Positions 47,171-58,060 of a stretch of DNA of 64,000 nt are shown piece after piece. Source of the stretch: Pristionchus mayeri (taxonomy: Eukaryota > Nematoda > Chromadorea > Rhabditida > Neodiplogasteridae); contig BTRK01000006.1 of the NCBI GenBank assembly GCA_036245805.1, forward strand, positions 25,886,365 through 25,950,364, given 5' to 3'. A model generated the notes under the pieces. That model worked only from the letters and a program-made list of their open reading frames with translations. It had not been told where the DNA came from and ran no database searches. The position numbers and the translations under genes were made by a program. Numbering within the stretch: the first letter of the stretch is position 1; each line of letters starts with the position of its first letter.

Positions 47171-49130
47171 CTAAAGGGAGTTCTTGAGACTCTCCAGATT
47201 CTGGTGGCGGGTGGAGCAAGCATCATTCTCCAGAACCGACCACACACTAATGTCGGGGGGATTCAGATCGGGACTGTTGGAGGGCCACTCATTAGATGGG
47301 ATGAATTCGAGAAGATGCCTCGAGCAACAGTTCAGGGTGAGTTTTGCGGAATGGGCGGGTGCAGAATCTTGCTGGAAGGTCCAATGGCGCCCTTTGAAGT
47401 GGGAACGTGACCAGGGAAGAAGAGTCTTCTCCAGGATCTGCATGATGTAGTAGTGCTTATCGACCTTCACACCGGGCTTGACGAATATAAGGGGAGTCTT
47501 GCCGGTGGCACACACTCCTACCCAAACCATCGCTGACTGCGGGTGGGAAACTCGAGAGACGATTCTGCCCTAGCATTGGCTTGCTGGGCAGACTGGGCAA
47601 TCACTCTCGTGTTCTGACTGTTGAAAGCCTGCTCCACCGTGAACATCTTCTCATCCGAGTAGACAGTCGTGAGATGTTCGGCCCACGCCAGAAGCTTCTT
47701 GCATCTCTTCAGTCTATTTTCTTTGTGAATGCCAGTCAGACCATGGGCCCTTACGCATCTAGTAAGGGTAGGTCATGAGTCCAGAATGGACGATCTTGCG
47801 CACTGAATGCTCGTCAATACCGAGATCACGGGCCATCTTCCTCATAGATCGCTCGGGATTGCGTGCGACTCGCTTCTGCACAATTCTCTTGTTCTTGCGA
47901 GTGACAGCGGAGGAAGGTCTGCCCATTCTAGGACGGTCCTTAGTCGTGTCCAGCCATAGGTGTCCACGCCGGCGACCCCCATGACCCCCTATTCATGCTT
48001 GCGCACCCCCCCCCCCCCCCCCCTCCCGGAGCAAGCATGAACCCCGGGTCATGGTCAACAATCGATGGTAGGTCATAAGTAGCGTACCAATCGATGGTAC
48101 AGTACTTCCTGATACCGTATATAGATACCGTAACCCCCATTACCGCAACTGATTTTTTCAAAAATTGAAAATACCGTACCCTAATTAAAAAGTCAAAGTA
48201 CTATCCAATCAATAGTACAGTACCACCAAATACCGTATCCCACTACCGTAACCCCGACAATCACGAACTAACTTTATTTTTAAGATGTCCTGGTTACGGG
48301 CGCAATCGGCCTGGTGTCGTGAACGATCGATTGTACAGTACCCAACTGTCTACCGTAACCCAGTTCCTTGTGTCAGATCTAGTTCCTTGGGTGAAACATT
48401 TTTCTAAAAATCCAAAATCATTTTATAAAAATCCTAAATAGATCATGAATTGGTTCTACACTAATTAGAGTTACGGTAGGATACTTCAAAATAATTTTAT
48501 TATCGATTTAGGACTTTTTAGAAAAATGTTTGACCCAAGGAACTAGATCTGACCCAAGGAACTGGTTTACGGTAGTGAGTTGGGTACTGTACAATCGATC
48601 GTTCACGACACCAGACCGATTGTGCACGTTACCAGGACATCTTAAAAATAAAGTTAGTTCGTGATAGTCGGGGTTACGGTAGTGTTATACGGTATGTGGT
48701 GATACTGTAATATCGATTGGATACGGTACTTTGACTTTTTAATTAGGGTACGATATTTCCAATTTTTTTGAAAAAAATCAGTTTGCGGTAATCGGGGTTA
48801 CGGTAGCTGTATACGGTATCAGGAAGTACTGTACTATCGATTGGGTACGGTGCCTAGTCATGATCTACCTATCGATTTTTGACCATGGCCCGGGGTTCAT
48901 GCTTGCGCAGGTCCCCCTCAAAAATCCATGACCCGGGGTTCATGTTTGCGCAGGTCCCCCTGAGGGTCGCCGCCAGTGCTGGACAGCTATGTGTCCAGCT
49001 CCTTGAAACGGCGGATGATCTTGAAAACGGTAGGACGGCAAACACGGAGTTTCTTCGAGATTGGCAAACGGTCTCGCCGGTGCTCCAAAGGTCTATAATT
49101 GATTGGCGGAGTTGGTGGGGTCGAACCATG
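47171..49130 (-). pseudogene. Tc1-family transposase, broken
   Basis: On the minus strand: helix-turn-helix region near 49130-48990 (MVRPHQLRQSIIDLWSTGE, then another frame), interrupted by the foldback, then a second DNA-binding segment near 47930-47770 (RPSSAVTRKNKRIVQKRVAR, EHSVRKIVHSGLM), and the catalytic part 47530-47171 with QQDSAPAHSA and SPDLNPPDISVW, the second and third acidic positions of the DDE domain. Several frameshifts; not functional. Confidence 0.85.
48030..48900. mobile_element. TACGGTA-type foldback, copy B, beside a C tract
   Basis: Arms such as GGTCAACAATCGATGGTAGGTC and inverse; internal TACCGTAACCC/GGGTTACGGTA. It is preceded by a C tract of about 19 bases (48006-48024) and flanked by GTCGCCG-related sequence of the transposase. 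Confidence 0.7.
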
Positions 49131-50508
49131 ACTAGGGGAAACAATTTAAAGTGCGCCTTGAATACACCGAATAATTAGGTAAAACGTGTTATAACATGTA
49201 TTAACAGGTTTCCAGGACTGATGAAATATTTGAGTTCAAACTTTGTTTCCATACTTTCTCCGCACCCTGTAGCGCGGAATGAGTACTGCTTAATCCTTTA
49301 AATGAACGAAAATTAAAAATACAGTTTCTGAGAATTCGAGAAAAAAGGATGCCAACTTGAAATAAAGTCAGTTCATGATAATGCCAGTCACTTACCGTAT
49401 CCCGATTGAATCGGAGGAAAAATGTTCCAGAGTTATCCTGCACGTAGTACTCGATGAGGGAAATCCACCAGCATGAATGAAATTTCGAGACGCACTCGCG
49501 CGGGCTGGCGCGCTGATGATACATATCTACCGTAACCTCTCCATATAATATAACATCGAAGCGCTGGCGCGCGCGAGTGCGTCTCGAAATTTCATTCATG
49601 CTGGTGGATTTCCCTCATCGAGTACTACGTGCAGGATAACTCTGGAACATTTTTCCTCCGATTCAATCGGGGTACGTTAAGTGACTGGCATTATCATAAA
49701 CTGACTTTATTTCAAGTTGACCTCCGTTTTTTATCGGAATCTCAGAAACTGTATTTTTAATTTTCGCTTAGGGTTAAGCAGCACTCATCCCGCGCTATAT
49801 ATAGAAACAATTGAAAGTGCCAATCTCATATCATCCAAAGGAGATGCAAATTAAAAATGGAATTTTTTTCAAAATTCAGATGTTCTTCTTTTATTTCAAA
49901 TCCTATAATTATGAACCTTGGCATACATGATCGCCAGAATATTTCATATTTTTTTGAGACAGCAGCCGTTCGGATCGGTAGCGAAATGGCAAATTTCGAC
50001 AATTGACGTTTTCGCACTAAAGTGCGTCCCATTTCTCTACACGTGATTTAGAACACTAAATAGACCATGGCTGATATTGAGCTACATTCACCGAGTGCTA
50101 CATGTATGCACATTTAGGAGGAATTCGATTTTTGGCCTAGTGCCAATGGTATGTTCACTGAATCAAAAAGTCTCTCTTAAATGGATCATGAAACACATCG
50201 CAAAATTCAATATTGAAACAAAGGGAAGCCGGTTCCGATATATCGTACTGCCAGAAATGAGAGGGAAATATAGGGAAAATATCGTTATCGTTTGCATAAC
50301 TCTACCCTCCACACGGCAATTTTTTTCTCGACATCCCGTTGAAAGACACGGTCACCCGCTTGCACAGATGAAAAACTCATGGACGAATCAACCCGTAAAA
50401 TCAATCCTATGGTGGATCCTAGGGTATGGGGTTCGAATCCCAACCTGTACCATGCTTCGAGGTAAGTACCCAACAACAGGCAAAAATTGTACGAGCTTTG
50501 CAAAAGTT

Positions 50509-50588
50509 GCTGCAAAGGCCGGGACTCGAACCCACCATCCCATGAGAAGAAGATTACCGCGCCTTAGACCACTAGGCCACGTAATTTA
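50509..50588 (-). repeat. tRNA-Leu-like pseudogene
   Basis: TGGCCTAGTGGTCTAAGGCGC (A box and D arm) and GGTTCGAGTCCC (B box) on the minus strand; acceptor stem not paired. A second B-box arm in the opposite direction (GGTTCGAATCCC, 50431-50442) lies 70 bp away. Confidence 0.45.
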
Positions 50589-50599
50589 ACGTTGGGACG

Positions 50600-51540
50600 A
50601 CCATGCCTTTTCAATTGTGCCCGCTTAGTTTGTAAACATCGCACGTTCACACAAATCATTCAAAATACCGAAAACCGTATAGCTCTAGTACAGTACTTTG
50701 AAAGATACGGTAGAAAAGCTACAGACTCTAAGGCAAGATTTTCAACAAAAAATACTGTACCGCAGGAAACCATCATAGCACGCCTGTCGCAGAAGAATTT
50801 AATAGATTTGTGAGCAGCCTGATACATTTTTTCACCCCTGCATCTGTGAGCATTTTCAGGTAGTTCCTATGGTCCCTCAAAAGAAACCACCAAGTTTTGT
50901 TCCATATCTCGATCGTCAACGATGTTAGACGCCGTCAAAGTCTAAGGCTCCCGAAAATGGCTATATGACTGAGGACTACCAAAAAAAAATTTGAAGTCGC
51001 TGCTCAGTCGCAGATTGGCTGCAACCTTGCTTCAAAATCGTGGTCGAAAATTCAGATCTCGGCTTCTAGAGAAGCTAGAGACTCGTTCAAAGCGCTAAAA
51101 TGATTGTCATCATGATCCCAGAAGATCCTGAAAATATGAAAGCAATATCTCGAAATTTGTCCCTAGGGAATGAAAAATTCACTTTTTGCATGACTATATT
51201 TTGGACAATCACAACTATGTGGCAAATGTCTGTAAAAATCTGGTTTCTGCATAAAAATGTTCACAATGTATGGAAGAACAGATTCCTAACTTATTGCAAA
51301 GGGTCCGCATGTGGATGCGGTAACAGATATCAACGAGATATATACCATTTGAAAGAGCATTAAAAGTTGGTCCTAAGTCATTTTTCAAAACATCCTAAAG
51401 TTTTATGTGACGTGATGTTTGTTTTATGTGATATTTTTCAAAAAAATTTAAAAAATTATATTCACAAAAAAGAAATTTTTCAACCTGTGACTCTCCCCCT
51501 ATAGTCCCTCTGGCAGTCGCCACATCCCTCCTCCCAACCA
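50600..51540. other. No gene recognised
   Basis: AT-rich with short unsupported frames (50592-50813, 51100-51363). No bounded element seen. Confidence 0.35.
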
Positions 51541-51606
51541 TCTGTGGTTGAGTGGTATCGAGCTGGGATGGTTATCCGTCAGCCGTGGGTTCGGTCTCCG
51601 TCTGGG
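51541..51606 (+). repeat. tRNA-like sequence
   Basis: TGGTTGAGTGG (A box) and GGTTCGGTCTCC (near B box), 40 bases apart, without a paired acceptor stem. Confidence 0.4.
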
Positions 51607-51859
51607 GAATCTCTTTTGCTGTATTTTTTGCACCATAGTAGTCACCCTGGAAGACTATTTAAACTCAATCTGATCATTGATTGGTTCATTTTTAGCTATT
51701 TGGTTAACGATTATCGAGCTTTAACGGCTTGAACGGCCGGGGAGGTGACAATTGCAAAAACGACAATTGCACAACTCGTTGCCGTTCGCTTGAGAGTAGA
51801 ACGAGGAACTTGGCGGTTGTATCATTGTAATCAGTATGTGCTCCCCTACACTTGCATCT

Positions 51860-52175
51860 ATAAGTCTTTTTACCATGCGATCATGAGTTTCACTGCATAT
51901 CTATGTATAGGGGTTCATGGTCCAAAATTGAGAATTTGAATAGAAAATCGTGGCTAGATATACATCAAAAGCTGTAAACAATCGATGCCCATGTTACTAG
52001 GATTCAGTAGTTATTGGGCCACTGGAATATCGATTGATTACGGCATTTGATTTTTATCTAGCCATTATTTTCTATTGAAATTCTTAATTTTGGACCATGA
52101 ACATAGATATTACATAGATATTCAGTGAGACTCATGATCACCTGGTAAGAAGACTTATAGATGATGATGGGTCCC
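51860..52175. mobile_element. Short foldback element
   Basis: ATCATGAGTTTCACTG and TTCATGGTCCAAAATTGAGA at left recur inverted at 52055-52140. Unpaired centre of about 100 bp. Confidence 0.6.
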
Positions 52176-52428
52176 AGACACAGATGTGCTCGATTCTAAC
52201 TAGCTAAATGCCAGTTAAACCTGGTTTTTCTAGAGAGCACACCTAAGCTATAAGAAAAGCCCTCATCGGGCGGCCACCCGGACATTTGTCGTTCTTTGAT
52301 CGGCGGCTACCCGTTGGTTGGTCGTTCTCTGGCGGACATGGAAAAACAACGTATTGGGGGTCATGGTCGAAAAATCGATAGTAGGTCATGGGTAGGTTAA
52401 GACTAAGTACCATAACCAATCGATAGTA

Positions 52429-53675
52429 TTAGGTTGAACAGAAAGTCTTTATAAACTGTTTTGCTCGATCACTGCTCAGTGCACGAGACCTTTGGTGTTC
52501 CCTCGCCTCTAGTGAATAACACATGACAAAGGGACTATGTGGTCAACAACTCCCCATTCCACGCCTTTCATTCTGCCACTAGTAAGACCACGATGTTTGT
52601 TCCCACGGCCTTGCACATCCGCAACGTTCTGTTATTCGTATTCCTCTCTCACACTACAATGAAGGAATAGGAACGTCAGTTGGCTGAAGTGTACGATTCA
52701 TATGCCACTCACTACCAGACCATGCGCAATTGGTTCCAACTCTTCGAGAAGGGGGACTTTTCCATGGATGATCATGACCGGTCTGGGAGGCCACCCGAGC
52801 TGGATTTGGATGCGCTACGGATCGTAGTGGAATTTGATCCTTTCCAAATACCCGCGACATGGCAGCCACACTTGGGGTATCGCAAAGCACCATCGTAAAA
52901 TGATTGGTCTCCATTGGCAAGAAGATGAAGCTAGGCCGTTTCATACCCCACAAATTGACCCAAGACCAGTTTGACCACCGTGTCGACGATTCCCTTTCTC
53001 TACTCACTCTTCACGCTGGAGATCGATGGTTGGACCGTCTCATAACAGGGGTCGAGAAATGGGTCTGCTATGAGAATCACCATATGAGGGCACAGTGGGT
53101 GGATGCCAATGAGACCCCACAGGACGTCGCAAAGCCTGACCTTCACCCTATGAAAATCTTGCTCTCTGCCTGGTGGGGAGTGGATGGCCCGATTTACTGG
53201 GAGCTCCTACCCGAGAAGCGGATAATTACTGGATATGTCTACATTAAACAACTACGGAATCTCAAGAAGAAATTCGCACAATCTGCCCTGAACGGCAAGA
53301 AAGTGCACTATCAACACGATAACGCCCGACCCCATGTTGCACGGCAGGTCAAGCAGGAGCTGTCCAAATATGGCTGGATGGTTCTCCCTCATACACCGTA
53401 TTCTCCTGACTTGGCCCCATCGGATTATTGGTTGTTCTCGGATCTGACCCGTCATCTCGATCAGAGATCCTTCACTTCCCGTGGGGCGATCGAGGCCGCA
53501 CTCAAGCAATATTTTGATTCGCGCCGAGATGGGTTCTATAAGGAGGGAATCCATAAGTTGCCTGAACGTTGGAGATTTGTCGTAGATAACAATGGTGCAT
53601 ACGTTTGATTTCGCTCTTGCGCTTTATTGTCAGAAGGGAAATAAAAAGTTTATAAAGACTTTCTGTTCAACCTAA
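52429..53675 (+). mobile_element. Mariner transposon
   Basis: TTAGGTTGAACAGAAAGTCTTTATAAAC end and inverse with TA flanks at 52427-52428 and 53676-53677; 1247 bp with a transposase gene of mariner type. Confidence 0.9.
52680..53608 (+). pseudogene. Mariner transposase, inactivated
   Basis: N-terminal part at 52680-52898 (TMRNWFQLFEKGDFSMDD, then RSGRPPE) and catalytic part in another frame from 52904. HDNARPHVA and PYSPDLAPSDYWLF give the second and third aspartates of a D,D34D domain. The first aspartate is replaced: TGVEKW (GTC) where the family has TGDEKW. The start region is also frameshifted. Not active. Confidence 0.9.
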
Positions 53676-53681
53676 TACACA

Positions 53682-53840
53682 TTTCGCGCCGAGATGGGTT
53701 CTATAAGGAGGGAATCCATAAGTTGCCTGAACGTTGGAGATTTGTCGTAGATAACAATGGTGCATACGTTTGATTTCGCTCTTGCGCTTTATTGTCAGAA
53801 GGGAAATAAAAAGTTTATAAAGACTTTCTGTTCAACCTAA
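53682..53840 (+). repeat. Direct duplicate of the mariner 3' end
   Basis: 159 bp identical to 53517-53675 (TTCGCGCCGAGATGG.. to ..CTGTTCAACCTAA), followed by TA, placed directly after the complete element. Confidence 0.85.
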
Positions 53841-54856
53841 TACTATTGATTGGTTACTGATACCGTATATGGCTACCGTAACCCTCAATTATCGCGAACT
53901 GACTTTATTGTTAAAAAGTCAAAGTACCATAACCAATCGATAGTACAGTACCCCCGATACCGTATATCACTACCGTAACCCCGAATATCGCGAACTCACT
54001 TTATTTTTACAAAGTCCTGAAACCGTGTCCAATCGATTCTACAGTACCCAAGTGACTACCGTAACCCGGTTCCTTGGGTCAAACATTTTTTCTAAAAATC
54101 CAAAATTGATTCAAAAAATATTTCAAAGTATCCTATCGTATTTCTGATACCTGTGGAGTCATTTTACGATTCATATAAGATTTTTTAGAAAAAATGTTCA
54201 GGATTTTTAGAAAAATGTTTGACCCAAGGAACTGGATCTGACCCAAGGAACCGGGTCACGGTAGTCACTTGGGTACTGTAGAAATGATTGGATACGGTTT
54301 CAGGACTTTTTAAAAATAAAGTCAGTTCGCGATATTCGGGGTTACGGTAGTGATATACGGTATCAGGGGGTACTGTACTATCGATTGGTTATGGTAATTT
54401 GACTTTTTGGGGAAAAAGTTAGTTCGCGATAATTGAGGGTTACGGTAACCATATACGTCGATAATGTACTATCGATTGGTTATGGTACTTAGTCTTGGAA
54501 TACCCATGACCTACTATCGATTTTCACCATGACCCCCTATTCGTTGATTGTCCATGTCCGACAGTTAACTAACTGGCTCAGGTATGTCTAGAATAGGGCG
54601 ACATATGAAAAATGACAAATGGGGATTTTTCCTAGATTGACAACTTTGAACAGCTAAAATGAGAAAATATAGTAGTTCAATGCTGTGTAACACTCTAAAA
54701 CGGAACAAACGATATGAATCAAGTTGATAAAATTGAGCAAAAAGTTTGAACATTGATGGGTATCGAACCAGGGTTAAAAGGGCAAGAGAGGTATATTTCT
54801 ATTTCTCATGGTTGTTTATGAAAGCAAATTAATTTCAATTCGCTATTCAATTTGTT

Positions 54857-55080
54857 TTAAAGTTACCCAACAAGGACGAAATTGACCTATTATTTTTGTC
54901 CCCCATCGAATAGCCGATGGTTGAATTAGTATAGAATGAATATAGAAAAATGCTAAAAATCAATAATAGCCTCAAGGGAAAGCCGGAAATGATCCGCGCT
55001 CTCTCACTTTTGCATACTCTCTCGTACACACGACGGGATCAGGGTGAGATCAGGGTTTCGTCCTTGTTGGGTAACTTTAA
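54857..55080 (-). mobile_element. TTAA-bounded element inserted in a coding 3' end
   Basis: TTAAAGTTACCCAACAAGGA at left, TCCTTGTTGGGTAACTTTAA at right; 224 bp, body inverted relative to most copies. It interrupts the last codons of the gene 55081-55561. Confidence 0.9.
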
Positions 55081-55561
55081 GTAGTATGCAATTTCCTGTT
55101 CATCATCGTTTTCTCTTCGCGGGAATTTCTCCTTGAGCCATTCTCGCCACCCTAACTCACACAGACCTTCCTGTATTATGGGCTTACAATTAGACCACTT
55201 ATTCGATAGCCTCGGACGTACTGCTCTAAATTCTAGCTGTGCTTTTACCTAAATTTTTGAGAAAAGAGAGCTGAAATGTGGAGCTATTCAGAATATTTTG
55301 ACAAAACGAAATAAACATATAGATCAAGCTAAAAAAAACTCGCGAATGAGGAACTGCTGTGATCTGATCAGGTCTAAGGAGCTCCAAAGTGAAGTATACC
55401 CAGTGAGACTTTAGGGGAGTGTCAGGCATGCCCCAGGATTCCCAAAACCAGCTATAACTCATTTGGCGTTTTCCCTTCACTCCCAAGAATGTCGAATCTG
55501 GTTCGATTCTCTCGTGAGAGGCGTGATATTCTTTTTGCTCTTTGGGTCCCCGTTGAGGCAT
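55039..55561 (-). CDS. Unrecognised gene with transposon-supplied C-terminus
   Basis: Exons 55561-55400 (MPQRGPKEQKEYHASHERIE..SHW, 54 codons) and 55248-55081 (VKAQLEFRAVRPRLSNKW..ENDDEQEIAYY, 56 codons) join in phase 0 across a 151 bp intron (donor gtatac, acceptor aaatttag). The frame then enters the TTAA element and gains LKLPNKDETLISP before TGA at 55041-55039, giving 123 residues. On the far side of the element the original frame would read LKQIE and stop. The protein is hydrophilic with several tryptophans (WFWESWG, GWREWL). No family recognised. The donor choice is the least certain part. Confidence 0.5.
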
Positions 55562-55720
55562 GATGACGTTGCGTCGTTATCTGTTCTTCTGGAGTATCTC
55601 CCTGCTGGATATCGTTATAAATGACGAAAAAATATCGTTTCTAGTACAGCTTTTGATGGGGATCAAGACAGTAAAGTTCATTTTTTATGATTTGGGGTAC
55701 AGACAATGGGAGACTCGAGG
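55562..55720 (-). other. Segment shared with 63490-63601 (+), possible 3' end of a host gene
   Basis: 56 bases upstream of the 55561 start codon are about 77 percent identical to the inverse of 63545-63601. On the minus strand a frame ends ..ISSREILQKNR, like ..AISSKEIS at 63567 on the plus strand. Unassigned. Confidence 0.3.
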
Positions 55721-56151
55721 TATCAAAGGAAGGATCATTATGTCTACTCCCCTCATCACGTTCCTTACGTATTCAACATAATGTAATTTTGCGAGATAAC
55801 ATTAAAAAAATATGAACGCAAGTTAGTTTTATTACGAACGCAAATCCGTTTAGAACAATTGGCTGAGTATGGCGCTGCGCTGACCAAGAGAGGTCCCGAC
55901 GCTCAGCGAGCGGGAAATTTGAATGTCATGCACCCCCGCCTTTGTAACTTCTCACAAATTTACAATCTAACCAAATTTGGTCTGAATTCCCTTATATGAA
56001 CGTTCACTATCTTCGATACCATGTGAAATGCAGATGTATTTTTCCTATTTTCAATCTCATATCCCATATGTTCTAGTTTCGCAGGCCACATATTTTTCTA
56101 CGAAAAATTATGTTTTAAAATGTTATTTTTTTATCATTTTTTATCTCCTGT

Positions 56152-56429
56152 CCTATTGGCAGTGGGTGGCGCAGTGGTGTGCGGCGCCGCTCGTCATACG
56201 AGGGTCACGAGTTCGATCCCCCGCCTGGGCAGACCAAGCCCTCTATCCCCCCGGGGTCGGTAAATTGGTAGTGATCTCGGTCGCGAAAGGTAACGTTCCC
56301 TAGAAGCACTTTGGACAGCAGGGATACGTAGTCCTAGCAGTAGTCGGCCTCACCGCACTACACCACCTAGCGTTGATGTCACCTGACGCCTGTAAAATCG
56401 CTTGACGTGGCTGCACCTTTACCTTTACC
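56152..56429 (+). mobile_element. tRNA-derived SINE with target duplication
   Basis: The head has TGGCGCAGTGG (A box, 56167-56177) and AGTTCGATCCC (B box, 56220-56230) with a CTC/GAG stem and CAT in anticodon position. The body of about 190 bp ends in a short tail of CTTTAC units. It is flanked by direct TTTATCTCCTGT at 56140-56151 and 56430-56441. No coding capacity; it would depend on a LINE-type partner. Confidence 0.85.
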
Positions 56430-56979
56430 TTTATCTCCTGTAAAAATGTAGGAAAACAAGGCCCTTTTGCGACAGAAAATAAAAGATGATCATCATTTTC
56501 GCCAAAACTAGTAAGACTGGCCAAAGTGAGAGCCAAAAGAAAAGCTTGAAATGATTTTTTTATCGTATCTCGGTCAAATTTTGAGCTACAACGAGCGATT
56601 GTTTTCCAATCGTAGCGTAAGGAACTCTTAACTATTCTTACAGGAGATAGACATACGCAGGAATACTTACGATATGCGGAAAAGTTTCATCTTCCTATAG
56701 TTATCATGAAAAAAACACTTTAAATTTGATTTTTCTAAAATTTTTCTCTTAACGATACGAATTTTATTGCAGATTCGGATTCCCCATGGTCGATTTGAAG
56801 TACGTATGTTGTTCGTTGACCATATCTCGGGCTTCCACATGTCGCTACTCAGTAGGGATTATCCGAACATAGTGCGTTTTTTGAATAAAGCATGCATTGA
56901 AGCGTATCTATTCTTCAACGTATGCAAATTGGTAAACTGAGACCACTTTTGGATATCTCGAGAACAGATCTATAACAGT

Positions 56980-58060
56980 GACTATATATCACGTGTATCA
57001 CGAGTCAGTGGATGAAAAAAGCACCCTCCAGGAACATTTTCGAAAAAGTTGTTGCCGTTTCCGCTTAGGGACCACCATCTGTAAATTAAAAACCTTAAAA
57101 CCGGGAAAAGGTTGTGCACGATGTGCTGTTTCCCAACTACCCACGAGTTTAAATCTGCGAAGAAAATTGTTTTTTTAAAGCTCTTTCGATTTCTAGAAGA
57201 TGCCCCTCTCCAATTTTTAAGATATAAGTAGAACATAGCTTATGGAAGCTACCAAAAAAATTTAAAAAATAAATATGTCAGCGAAAAAATTCTGTTGGCT
57301 CATGAATTATCTAACATTCAGATTTAATTCGGTAGCAATCGTTTAAGGGGATGCCCCTCTCCAATTCTGAGAAGAGCTGTTCTGCTTCCTGAAATGGTTT
57401 ACTAAACGAAAAAGTAGCAAAAATTATGTCAGCGCTCTGAAGCTAAATGATGATGATCTTGCTGAGCATGTAGTGCGCTGTAGCGAATATTTCTGTGATT
57501 GCAATGTTTTTATTCATTCTGCGCACTACAATGAGCACAGATAGAATCTACTAGCTATTAAAAAGGTAGAATGATTATAAATTTAAATATATCAAACGCT
57601 TGTCGTGAAGCTACAGTATACCGTTCTCATTTGTCGAGAGTACCACTTGCTTTAATTTTTTTCATAATTGGATCAATTATTGATCGTGCATGTGCGCTCT
57701 ATAGAATGCAATAAAAGAAATTGCTAATAAAGTTTTTCGAAATTTTCTTGTAGTGACCCGCTAAACTGATGTGACCCAGCGAATCGCGGGATCGCTTGCA
57801 CTACACCACGGTGGGCGGGGCTTAGAGAAACATCCTGACACTCGCTCAAATTAGCATTTAATGAAATTATAGTGACGCTATCCTTTTTCAACGCCCTCGA
57901 ATACTCCATTGCGCACCATATCAGAATTTTGGAAAATTGTTGAAGATTTGAGTGGAAGTCCCTAGTTTCCGCTCCTATTATGATGGGAGAATACCCGAGA
58001 GAGATGATTTCGAAAAATATGGGTTATTGGTTCCAGAGCCGGCTTTTAGGAATTTTCCGG
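56980..58060. repeat. Complex repeat, diverged copy of 6000-7250
   Basis: See 6000-7250 for shared blocks. The left boundary ATATATCACGTGTATCACGAGTC resembles the ends of the palindrome at 59233-61145. Confidence 0.6.

Larger units (their letters stand above)
46945..49269 (-). mobile_element. Tc1-like transposon, interrupted
   Basis: Ends CAGGGTGCGGAGAAAGTATGG and inverse with TA at 46943-46944 and 49270-49271. It contains a broken transposase gene and a TACGGTA foldback (about 48030-48900). Confidence 0.9.
46600..50150. mobile_element. Foldback element split by a Tc1-like transposon
   Basis: Left arm 46605-46944 and right arm about 49795-50150 are inverses (GGCCAAAAATCGAATTCCTC.., GCATCTCCTTTGGA.GATATGAGATTG). 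Between 49272 and 49795 is the inner hairpin (GACGCACTCGCGCG.. and inverse around 49535). The Tc1-like element is inserted at 46945-49269. Confidence 0.75.
52350..54540. mobile_element. TACGGTA-type foldback, copy C, split by a mariner
   Basis: Left end GGGGGTCATGGTCGAAAAATCG (52358) and right end CGATTTTCACCATGACCCCC (about 54515). The mariner is inserted at TA 52427. Arms carry AATCGATAGTACAGTACCCC and TACCGTAACCC. Confidence 0.8.
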
